Below are positions 43,924-52,785 of a stretch of DNA of 64,000 bases, piece by piece. The notes under the pieces were generated by a model that worked only from the letters and a program-made list of their open reading frames with translations, had not been told where the DNA came from and made no database searches. The position numbers and the translations under genes are program-made. The stretch is from assembly GCF_000445105.1 (NCBI RefSeq), contig NZ_ATDP01000107.1:248001-312000 (forward strand), in the 5' to 3' direction. How positions within the stretch are numbered: position 1 is the first letter of the stretch; each line of letters begins with the position of its first letter. Source of the DNA: Sphingobium lactosutens DS20 (GTDB lineage: Bacteria; Pseudomonadota; Alphaproteobacteria; Sphingomonadales; Sphingomonadaceae).

Positions 43924-45099
43924 ATGTTGCTCAACTTCCTCGACGCGCTGCGCACCGCCGGCATACCGGCCAGCATCAAGGAACATCTACTGCTGCTCGA
44001 AGCGCTGGATCGCGACGTCATCGCCCGCCGACCGGAGGATTTTTACTATCTCGCCCGCGCCACCTATGTGAAGGACGAAGCGCTGCTCGATCGCTTCGAT
44101 CAGGTCTTCGCGCGGATATTCAAGGGGATCATGAGCGACGATGGCGTCGACGCCGACATTCCCGAGGAATGGCTGCGCCTCGTCGCCGAAAAATTCCTCA
44201 GCCCCGAAGAGATGGAGAAGATCAAACCCCTGGGCGACTGGGACGAGATCATGAAGACGCTCAAGGAGCGGCTGGAGGAGCAGAAGGACCGGCACCAGGG
44301 CGGCAACAAATGGATCGGCACGGGCGGGACCTCCCCCTTTGGCCATGGCGGCTATAATCCGGAAGGGGTGCGGATCGGCGGGCAGAGCCGGCACAAGCGC
44401 GCGATCAAGGTGTGGGAAAAGCGCGAATTCGCCAATCTCGACAACCAAAAGGAACTGGGCACCCGCAACATCAAGGTGGCGTTGCGCCGCCTGCGCCGTT
44501 TTGCGCGCGAAGGCGCGGCCGAGGAACTGGACCTGGACGCGACCATCCGCGGCACCGCCCGGCAGGGTTGGCTCGACATTCGCATGCGGCCCGAACGGCA
44601 TAATGCGGTCAAGCTGCTGCTGTTCCTGGACGTGGGCGGATCGATGGACCCGTTCATTACGCTCTGCGAGGAACTGTTTTCCGCCGCGACCGGCGAGTTC
44701 AAGAATATGGAATTCTTCTATTTCCACAATTGCCTGTATGAAGGCGTGTGGAAGGACAATCGCCGCCGCTTTTCGGAGCGGACGCCGACCTGGGACATCC
44801 TGCATAAATATGGTCATGACTATAAGGTCATCTTCGTCGGCGACGCGGCGATGAGCCCCTATGAGATCAGCCATCCGGGCGGGTCGGTCGAACATATGAA
44901 CGAGGAAGCGGGCGCCGTCTGGCTGCAACGGGTGACGCATACCTATCCGGCGACGGTGTGGCTCAACCCCACGCCGGAGGCGCACTGGACCTACAGCCAG
45001 TCGACCCGGATGATCCGCGACCTGCTTCAGGACCGCATGTTCCCGCTGACGCTGAGCGGCATCGACGCGGCGATACGCGAACTGACGCGCAAGCGGTAG
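43924..45099 (+). CDS. VWA-domain protein, CoxE-like (MoxR partner)
   Basis: A 391-residue soluble protein. A helical N-terminal half (LLNFLDALRTAGIPASIKEHLLLLEAL) is followed by a VWA domain (residues about 215-385) with a modified MIDAS motif DVGGSM in KLLLFLDVGGSMDPF. HNCLYEGVWKDN and KVIFVGDAAMSPYEI follow. These proteins pair with MoxR ATPases; the MoxR gene at 39144 is of the matching type. The start is at the head of the transcript after a 130-base spacer from the divergent chemoreceptor gene. Confidence 0.9.
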   Translation: MLLNFLDALRTAGIPASIKEHLLLLEALDRDVIARRPEDFYYLARATYVKDEALLDRFDQVFARIFKGIMSDDGVDADIPEEWLRLVAEKFLSPEEMEKIKPLGDWDEIMKTLKERLEEQKDRHQGGNKWIGTGGTSPFGHGGYNPEGVRIGGQSRHKRAIKVWEKREFANLDNQKELGTRNIKVALRRLRRFAREGAAEELDLDATIRGTARQGWLDIRMRPERHNAVKLLLFLDVGGSMDPFITLCEELFSAATGEFKNMEFFYFHNCLYEGVWKDNRRRFSERTPTWDILHKYGHDYKVIFVGDAAMSPYEISHPGGSVEHMNEEAGAVWLQRVTHTYPATVWLNPTPEAHWTYSQSTRMIRDLLQDRMFPLTLSGIDAAIRELTRKR

Positions 45100-45238
45100 A
45101 CGCGCGCAATGAAGTGGCGGACGGTAGAATATAGCGCGTGGACAAATTCAGACTGTCCGGAAACTACCATTTGTAGCCATAAAACCAGATTTCGGCTTCG
45201 CGGATTGCGGACATTCCTGTCAGGTGCATAATGCCAAT

Positions 45239-45679
45239 ATGACTTCTGCGCGTTCAAATTTGATAGCTATGCTTGAACGGGTTGCTGACGGCGGCGACGT
45301 TACTGCGCAGGAACTCGATAAAGTGATACCCGATCCGCTAGTCCTTGATGAGCGGGAAAAGACAGCATGGGAGGAACTTAGTCACTGGGCCGATGACGAC
45401 GACATCCGCGCCAAGGATATCAAATATGCCGCATCCAAGCGCGAATGGATGCGAGGACATCTATCGACATTGCGAGATATTGACTGGCATCCACAGCCAC
45501 CATCAATTCATCAGCGGATCAAGGTAGGCTTTTGGCTTGCTGTGTTTCTGTTTAGTGGAGCAAGCTATCAACTCCGCTGGGGTATTTTCGGCGGATATGA
45601 CAAACAGGTGACTGTTGCGCTGTTGTTTGCCGGGCTTTGGATAATGCTGCCCATGCTCGGTTCACTCAAACGCCACTGA
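45239..45679 (+). CDS. Hypothetical protein with C-terminal membrane segments
   Basis: A 146-residue protein with an acidic, soluble N-terminal half (LERVADGGDVTAQELDKVIPDP, HWADDDDIRAKDIKYAASKREWMRGHL) and two hydrophobic segments near residues 97-113 and 124-141. Codon use is less GC-rich than the neighbours, which suggests an accessory gene. The ATG at 45239 is used; a GTG at 45224 is in frame. No family is recognised. Confidence 0.55.
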   Translation: MTSARSNLIAMLERVADGGDVTAQELDKVIPDPLVLDEREKTAWEELSHWADDDDIRAKDIKYAASKREWMRGHLSTLRDIDWHPQPPSIHQRIKVGFWLAVFLFSGASYQLRWGIFGGYDKQVTVALLFAGLWIMLPMLGSLKRH

Positions 45680-45752
45680 CGCTCGCTGAGCGGTCATGTC
45701 AGCAAATTATCCCACGCTGCCCCATAACCGACTGTCCGCTCCCCACCCTGCT

Positions 45753-45844
45753 TCGTCATTCCCGCGAACGCGGGAACCCATCTTTCGACTATAGGCCATG
45801 TGCCGTGCTGAAAAGATGGATTCCCGCCTTCGCGGGGATGACGA
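45753..45844. repeat. Dispersed palindromic repeat, family B
   Basis: Left half CGTCATTCCCGCGAACGCGG continuing GAACCCATCTTT; right half AAAGATGGATTCCCGCCTTCGCGGGGATGACG in two parts. Each half is itself palindromic (CCCGCGAACGCGGG, CCCGCCTTCGCGGGG) and the halves are inverted to each other around a 27-base spacer. This is the widely scattered GTCATTCCCGCGAA-type REP element of proteobacteria. Confidence 0.82.
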
Positions 45845-45914
45845 TATGAAACATACCGTCCGCAATCCACCCATCCCGGTCATCCCGCATTGCCAGCGGA
45901 TTTGTCCACACGCC

Positions 45915-46268
45915 TTAGTGCATCAGGCGGTCCAGCGTCCCGATGATATCCCGGATGCCGTCAGGCTTGGTGAGGACCGGCGTGTGCGGGTGCGTGCCGG
46001 TCACCGCATGGCGCGCCGCCCCGGAGCAAAAGACATAAGGGATGCCATAGGCATCCAGATCGTCGGCGAGCAGCCCGGCGTCACTGCCGCGCAAGGCCAG
46101 GTCCAGCACGGCGCCCGCCGGAAACCGCGTCGCCAGCGCCGCCATTCCGTCGGCCAGGGTCGCATAGGGCCCATCGACGGCATAGTCGGCCTCTTCCAGC
46201 ATGTCCGCGATCCGAGCGGCGACACGGCTGTCATCTTCCACCAGCAATATGCGGGGCAATTCGGCCAT
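45915..46268 (-). CDS. Single-domain response regulator
   Basis: A 117-residue receiver domain: RILLVEDDSRVAARIADMLEE with the acidic pair, AVLDLALRGS with the phospho-accepting Asp, YVFCSGAARHAVTG with the conserved Ser, and VLTKP with the Lys. There is no output domain. The start MAELPRI at 46268 is chosen because the upstream extension to 46313 is hydrophobic and lies in the preceding gene. It follows the haem-oxygenase-fold gene by five bases, so they are likely cotranscribed. Confidence 0.88.
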   Translation of the reverse strand: MAELPRILLVEDDSRVAARIADMLEEADYAVDGPYATLADGMAALATRFPAGAVLDLALRGSDAGLLADDLDAYGIPYVFCSGAARHAVTGTHPHTPVLTKPDGIRDIIGTLDRLMH

Positions 46269-46273
46269 GGCGG

Positions 46274-47161
46274 TCAGTCCAGCCCGAAATGCGCACGATA
46301 GCGAGTAAAGCACCGCGCGCCGCAGCGCAGGCGAATGAGCGCCCCTTCGGCCATGGCGGTGGCACGGCGCGGGTCCGCCGCCACCAGCGGCTTTATCGCT
46401 TCCTCGTTCCAGTCGGCGCTATGCTTGATGTCCAGCACCGCGTGCAGGTCGAAATAGCGCCGCTGGCTGGTCGACAGACCCAGCCGGCGCAAGGCGCGTG
46501 CCGTATGCGCCGACCGGCCCGGCGCCGTCAGCTCGATCACGCCCAGCGCGCCGATGCTGTGCCAGCTATAGCAACGCTGGGTCGCCATCGCCGTCATCGC
46601 ATTGGCCAGCGCCAGGCTTTCCCACACGGTATGCTCGATGCAGGTGTCAAGGTCGAGCAGGTCGACCAGTTGCCCCAGCATCGGGCCATGCATGCCCTTG
46701 ATATTGCCCCGGCCCATCTCATCCCAATAATTGCGCGCCAATTCCATCTTGGCCCGGTCCGGGATCTTGACCTGCGTCATCGCCACCAGATCATCGAAAC
46801 CCGCTTCGCCCGCCGCCTCCTGCGACAGGAACCAGCGGATATGGTCCATCCGCGCGTCTTCGGCGAGCCAGGGGAACAGGCTGTCATGCTGTCCCGGCCC
46901 TGTCGCCTCAAGCCCTTCGAACCAGGCGATGAATCCGTCCACATCCGTTGGCGCCTGCGCGGCCTCGACGCGCACTTCCGCGCGCAATTCCTCGATGAAG
47001 GCATGTTCCAGCCGCGCCATGCGCTGATCTTCGTTGAAGCGATCGGCCGACCAGTCGTCGGGAAAGCCGGGCGAAAGCCGTCGTCGATTCCACCGGCTCA
47101 GTTGCTGTTGGAAGGAGTCCTGCAAAAATTGGGATTCATCGTCCTTGAGCTGGGTCGCCAC
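46274..47161 (-). CDS. Haem-oxygenase-fold iron-containing redox enzyme family protein
   Basis: A 295-residue protein from GTG 47161 (RBS AGGAAAGG); an ATG at 47221 is in frame and gives 315 residues. Conserved features are Glu/His pairs on helices: HDSLFPWLAEDARMDHIRWFLSQEAAGEAGFDD, GNIKGMHGPMLGQLV and CIEHTVWESLALANA, in keeping with a diiron or haem-oxygenase-like (HDO) fold. The substrate is unknown. The lone receiver gene follows directly. Confidence 0.72.
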   Translation of the reverse strand: MATQLKDDESQFLQDSFQQQLSRWNRRRLSPGFPDDWSADRFNEDQRMARLEHAFIEELRAEVRVEAAQAPTDVDGFIAWFEGLEATGPGQHDSLFPWLAEDARMDHIRWFLSQEAAGEAGFDDLVAMTQVKIPDRAKMELARNYWDEMGRGNIKGMHGPMLGQLVDLLDLDTCIEHTVWESLALANAMTAMATQRCYSWHSIGALGVIELTAPGRSAHTARALRRLGLSTSQRRYFDLHAVLDIKHSADWNEEAIKPLVAADPRRATAMAEGALIRLRCGARCFTRYRAHFGLD

Positions 47162-47236
47162 GTTCAGACCTTTCCTATTCCGTTGCCCGACCAATCCCGA
47201 ACACAGGCCCTCCGTTCCCATAAAAACGCCTAACCT

Positions 47237-47998
47237 ATGTCAGCCAAGGCGGGCGCGGTTGACGATCAGCCGCCATTGGGCGACGCCGCCCCTCACATCG
47301 AACAGGGAGCCAACGCCATTCATCCGCTCGACACACCCATCTGGAACAGCCTGCATGGCGGCTGGGCATCCCTGGCGCAGGGCGATGCGCAGGCAATTCG
47401 GCTGGACCGCGATCATGGCCCCTTCGCGGCTACCGCCCATGGCTTGCCCACGGAAATGACCGCGCTTGCCCCTCTATTGCCACCGGGCGATGAACTCTGG
47501 CTGCTGGGCCGCGACGCGCTGGCGGCTCCTCCCCCCGGCATGCAGGTCGTTCGCACCGCTATGCTGGCGCAGATGGTGGCGGACCGCCCCGTGAAGATCG
47601 GCGGCAGTGGCCCGGACTGGCAGGAACTAGGCGAAGCGGACGCTCCCGACATGCTGGACCTGGCATTGCTGACGCGTCCCGGCCCGTTCCGCGCCCGCAC
47701 CCATCGCCTTGGCCGCTTCATCGGCGTGCGCGAACAAGGCCGCCTGATCGCCATGGCGGGCGAGCGGATGCGGATGCCGGGCTTCGCCGAAATCAGCGGC
47801 GTGTGCACCCACCCCGATCATCGCGGCCAGGGCCTTGCCGGTCATCTGATGCGGCGAATCGCGGGGCACATGCAGGACCGGGGCGAAACGCCGTTCCTCC
47901 ACGCCTATGCCAGCCACGACCGCACCATCGCCCTTTATCGCAGCCTGGGTTTTGCGGTGCGCGCCCAGTTGCCGATGGCGGTGCTGTCCAAAGCGTGA
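47237..47998 (+). CDS. GNAT family N-acetyltransferase
   Basis: A 253-residue protein. The C-terminal half is a GNAT domain with the acetyl-CoA motif GVCTHPDHRGQGLAGHLMRRI and FLHAYASHDRTIALYRSLGFAVRAQL; the N-terminal half is a divergent FR47-type extension. The acceptor is unknown. It diverges from the haem-oxygenase-fold gene with a short shared promoter region. Confidence 0.88.
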   Translation: MSAKAGAVDDQPPLGDAAPHIEQGANAIHPLDTPIWNSLHGGWASLAQGDAQAIRLDRDHGPFAATAHGLPTEMTALAPLLPPGDELWLLGRDALAAPPPGMQVVRTAMLAQMVADRPVKIGGSGPDWQELGEADAPDMLDLALLTRPGPFRARTHRLGRFIGVREQGRLIAMAGERMRMPGFAEISGVCTHPDHRGQGLAGHLMRRIAGHMQDRGETPFLHAYASHDRTIALYRSLGFAVRAQLPMAVLSKA

Positions 47999-48006
47999 CG
48001 GACAAA

Positions 48007-48041
48007 GAAAAAGGCCGGCGGATCGCTCCGCCGGCCTCTTC
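48007..48041 (-). terminator. Terminator for groEL (also facing the GNAT gene)
   Basis: Perfect stem AGGCCGGCGGA-TCGC-TCCGCCGGCCT; on the minus strand it is followed by TTTTTCTTTG, so it terminates groESL. Confidence 0.82.
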
Positions 48042-48062
48042 CTGTTTCGCGGGTCGGTGGAC

Positions 48063-49706
<1,644 letters not shown>

Positions 49707-49756
49707 GATCTTATACCTTTCGAATAAGTGGGATGTTTAGGAAAAGCGGAGTGCGA

Positions 49757-50044
49757 TCAGGCGATGACGCCCAGAATGTCGCTTTCCTTCATGATGAGCA
49801 GGTCTTCGCCATCAACCTTGACTTCGGTGCCCGACCACTTGCCGAACAGGATGCGGTCGCCGGCCTTGACGTCCAGCGGCGTGACCTTGCCGTCGTCGGC
49901 CTTGGAGCCGGTGCCGACGGACACGATTTCGCCTTCCTGCGGCTTTTCCTTGGCGGTGTCGGGGATGATGATGCCACCAGCAGTCTTCTCTTCCGCTTCC
50001 ACGCGGCGGACGAGAACACGGTCGTGCAACGGACGAAATGCCAT
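49757..50044 (-). CDS. groES: Co-chaperonin GroES
   Basis: A 95-residue co-chaperonin of the standard length. MAFRPLHDRVLVRRVEAEEKTAGGIIIPDTAKEKPQEGEI holds the mobile loop (TAGGIIIPD), and GDRILFGKWSGTEVKVDGEDLLIMKESDILGVI is the C-terminal half. The frame stays open to 50155 but only the ATG at 50044 has a ribosome site (GGGAAAGG) and fits the family. It starts the groESL operon. Confidence 0.98.
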   Translation of the reverse strand: MAFRPLHDRVLVRRVEAEEKTAGGIIIPDTAKEKPQEGEIVSVGTGSKADDGKVTPLDVKAGDRILFGKWSGTEVKVDGEDLLIMKESDILGVIA

Positions 50045-50148
50045 GTTAAGTGCCTTTCCCTTGGCGATGGGAGGGGATAGCGGCGGTGGCGGACCATGAA
50101 GCCCGCTGACCCGTCGCGCCGGTCCGTCTCCCGATGATCTTTCCTGTG

Positions 50149-50175
50149 TTAGCACTCTTTGGTGTCGAGTGCTAG
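50149..50175. promoter_or_regulatory. CIRCE operator (HrcA binding) upstream of groES
   Basis: TTAGCACTC, nine bases, then GAGTGCTAG: matches the CIRCE consensus TTAGCACTC-N9-GAGTGCTAA at 17 of 18 arm positions. It lies about 105 bases before the groES ATG, over the expected transcription start, which is the usual position for HrcA repression. Confidence 0.92.
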
Positions 50176-50181
50176 CGACGC

Positions 50182-50210
50182 GAATATGGCCTGCGCGGCC
50201 AGAGCGTCAA
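50182..50210 (-). promoter_or_regulatory. groESL promoter (predicted)
   Basis: On the minus strand TTGACG (50210-50205) and ATATTC (50187-50182) are 17 bases apart; transcription would begin inside the CIRCE. The CTTG start of the -35 also suits an RpoH promoter. The rest of the 317-base gap from 50045 to 50361 holds the groES leader and, near 50350, the GGAAC ribosome site of the next gene; nothing else was seen. Confidence 0.5.
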
Positions 50211-50361
50211 GAGGGTTCCCGCATCTTTTTCTCTAGGCCACGGAACATTTTTCATCGATGCTTCTGCGACAGGACGCCTCTCGCGCCGGCCGTGCGCCTT
50301 GCCGCCCCTCGCGCGGCTTCCTACCTGCGGTCCTGTCTTCCAGCGGCATGAGGAACATGCG

Positions 50362-51234
50362 ATGAGCGATACTCCCTATACCCCGCCCAAGGTCTGGACC
50401 TGGGACAAGGCCAGCGGCGGTCAGTTCGCCAATATCAACCGGCCGATCGCCGGCCCCACCCATGACAAGGATCTGCCGGTCGGCAAGCACAAGCTGCAAC
50501 TCTATTCCCTCGCGACGCCCAATGGGCAAAAGGCCGCGATCATGCTGGAGGAATTGCTGGAGGCCGGCGTCAGCGCGGCGGACTATGACGCCTGGCTCAT
50601 CAAGATTGGCGATGGCGACCAGTTTTCCAGCGGCTTCGTCGCCGTCAACCCCAACAGCAAGATCCCGGCGCTGATGGATCATAGCGTGTCCCCGCCGCAG
50701 CGCGTCTTCGAATCCGGCGCGATCCTGCTCTATCTCGCCGAAAAATTCGGCAAATTCCTGCCCGCCGATCCCGCCGCGCGCACCGCCGCGCTCAGCTGGC
50801 TGTTCTGGCAGATGGGCGCCGGCCCGTTGCTGGGCGGCGGCTTTGGCCATTTCTACGCCTATGCGCCGGAAAAATACGAATATCCGATCAACCGCTACGC
50901 CATGGAGGTCAAGCGTCAGCTCGACGTGCTCGACCGGCATCTGGCGGACAATGACTATATGGCGGGCGACGACTACAGCATCGCCGATATCGCCATCTGG
51001 CCCTGGTATGGCGGGCTGGTGCTGGGCCGCGCCTATGACGCCGCGGAATTTCTGGACGTCGCCAGCTACAAGAATGTCGTGCGCTGGGCCAGACAGATCG
51101 ACGAGCGCCCCGCCGTCAAGCGCGGCCGCATGGTGAACAAGGCGAACGGCCCGCTGGAAGAGCAATTGCACGAACGCCATGACGCCAGCGATTTCGCGAC
51201 CAAAACGCAGGACAAGCTGCAAGGCGGCGGCTAG
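50362..51234 (+). CDS. yghU: Glutathione-dependent disulfide-bond oxidoreductase (YghU-type GST)
   Basis: A 290-residue Nu-class GST. It carries the YghU signature SLATPNGQKAAIMLEELLEAG, FSSGFVAVNPNSKIPALMD and FESGAILLYLAEKFG in the thioredoxin domain, and a long C-terminal extension typical of the Nu class. E. coli YghU and YfcG bind two glutathione molecules and have disulfide reductase activity. The start MSDTPYTPPKVWTWD matches the family. It is near groES but on the opposite strand with its own transcription. Confidence 0.92.
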   Translation: MSDTPYTPPKVWTWDKASGGQFANINRPIAGPTHDKDLPVGKHKLQLYSLATPNGQKAAIMLEELLEAGVSAADYDAWLIKIGDGDQFSSGFVAVNPNSKIPALMDHSVSPPQRVFESGAILLYLAEKFGKFLPADPAARTAALSWLFWQMGAGPLLGGGFGHFYAYAPEKYEYPINRYAMEVKRQLDVLDRHLADNDYMAGDDYSIADIAIWPWYGGLVLGRAYDAAEFLDVASYKNVVRWARQIDERPAVKRGRMVNKANGPLEEQLHERHDASDFATKTQDKLQGGG

Positions 51235-51374
51235 GCCCGCCCGCCCCTCTTGCCTTCCCGCCGCGCTGTTGGCATGACGGCGCGGCGGGGCTAGGCAACC
51301 TCCCGTATCAGGCGTTCCCCGCCCAAGCGTTGCGGCATATCCGGGCGATGCGTCGCCCGCATGGGGGACGTTGC

Positions 51375-52679
51375 ATGGCCGATCCAACCTTTTCCGACCT
51401 TGTCCGTCAATTCATCCGCATCGGCCTGCTAAGTTTCGGCGGACCCGCCGGACAGATCGCGCTGATGCACCGCGAGATCGTCGAGCAGCGCGGCTGGATC
51501 GACGAAGGCAGCTATCTACGCGCGCTCAATGTCTGCCACTTGTTGCCGGGGCCGGAGGCACAGCAGCTTGCGACCTGGATCGGCTGGCGCCTGCACGGCA
51601 CGCGCGGCGGCCTTGCTGCCGGACTGCTATTCGTGATGCCGGGCGCCGCAATCATGCTGGCGCTCTCCGCGCTCTACGCCTTAGCCGCCAATCTTGCCCC
51701 GATTGCCGCTATCTTTCTGGGCATCAAGGCTGCCGTGCTCGCCATCGTGGTGCAGGCGCTGATCCGAATCGGGCGGCGCGCGCTCGACACCGGCTTAAAG
51801 CGCGCGCTGGCGCTGCTGGCCTTCCTCTCGCTGTTCCTCTTTGCTCTCCCCTTCCCCGTCGTGGTGCTGGCGACCGGTCTGGCCGGCTTCCTGCTCGCGC
51901 GCTGGCGGCCGGCGTGGCTCAACGCCCATGGCCACGCAACCGCGCCCGCCCCGGCTGGACCGCGCCCCTGGGCCAGTACGGTGCGGGCTGTGCTCGTCTG
52001 GCTCGCCATCTGGGCGGCACCGATGATCGCGGTCCTGCTGATGCTCGGTCCCGATCATGTGCTCTGGCGCATCGGCCTCTTTTTTTCGCAGCTGGCGATC
52101 GTGACGTTCGGCGGAGCCTATGCCGTCCTAGCCTATATGGCGCAGGAGGCAGTGCAGGCGATGGGCTGGCTCAGCGCGCGCGAAATGACCGATGGCCTTG
52201 GCCTTGCCGAAACCACGCCGGGACCGCTGATCCTGGTGACGCAGTTCGTGGGCTTCCTCGGCGCGTTTCGCGCGCCCGCGCCCTTTTCGCCCATGGTGGC
52301 GGGCACGCTGGGCGCGCTCATGACGCTCTGGGTTACCTTCGTCCCCTGCTTCCTCTGGATACTCGCCATCGCGCCCTGGATGGATCGGCTGGAGCGTGCG
52401 CCCCGCTTGCAGGGGGCGCTGGCTGCGATAACCGCCGCCATCGTCGGCGTTATCGCCAATCTGACGCTCTGGTTCGCGCTGCATGTCCTCTTCACTCGAC
52501 TGGAGCGCATGGAAGCGCCGGGCATCGCGCTGCTGCTGCCCGATCCCGCCAGCCTCGACTGGCGCATCGCGCTGATCGCGGCGGGGGCCGCGATCCTGCT
52601 GTTCCGTCTGAAACGGGGTGTGCTGACGACGCTGGCGCTGTCGGCGGTGGCCGGCCTGCTAGTGACGCTGCCGATGTGA
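51375..52679 (+). CDS. chrA: Chromate transporter, long form
   Basis: A 434-residue membrane protein of the CHR family, formed of two homologous halves. The first half starts with FIRIGLLSFGGPAGQIALMHREIV and LPGPEAQQLATWIGWRLHG; the second has FFSQLAIVTFGGAYAVLAYMAQEAV and GLAETTPGPLILVTQFVGFLGA. About ten helices are predicted. ChrA exports chromate. No chromate reductase or ChrB regulator is adjacent. The start at 51375 fits the family; an ATG at 51330 adds an unrelated Arg-rich tail. Confidence 0.92.
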   Translation: MADPTFSDLVRQFIRIGLLSFGGPAGQIALMHREIVEQRGWIDEGSYLRALNVCHLLPGPEAQQLATWIGWRLHGTRGGLAAGLLFVMPGAAIMLALSALYALAANLAPIAAIFLGIKAAVLAIVVQALIRIGRRALDTGLKRALALLAFLSLFLFALPFPVVVLATGLAGFLLARWRPAWLNAHGHATAPAPAGPRPWASTVRAVLVWLAIWAAPMIAVLLMLGPDHVLWRIGLFFSQLAIVTFGGAYAVLAYMAQEAVQAMGWLSAREMTDGLGLAETTPGPLILVTQFVGFLGAFRAPAPFSPMVAGTLGALMTLWVTFVPCFLWILAIAPWMDRLERAPRLQGALAAITAAIVGVIANLTLWFALHVLFTRLERMEAPGIALLLPDPASLDWRIALIAAGAAILLFRLKRGVLTTLALSAVAGLLVTLPM

Positions 52680-52785
52680 AAATGTCGGGCTCTGGTAATT
52701 TTATTGCCAAAGGCTGGACGCGGCGGACTATGGCAATAGAGTGCGGCCCATGCATAGAAGGCCCACGCATAGAAGGAGAGTCGCC

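Noticed and set aside
45753..45844. Insertion sequence or attachment site
   Set aside because: No transposase frame and no flanking duplication; the structure is that of a paired REP element.
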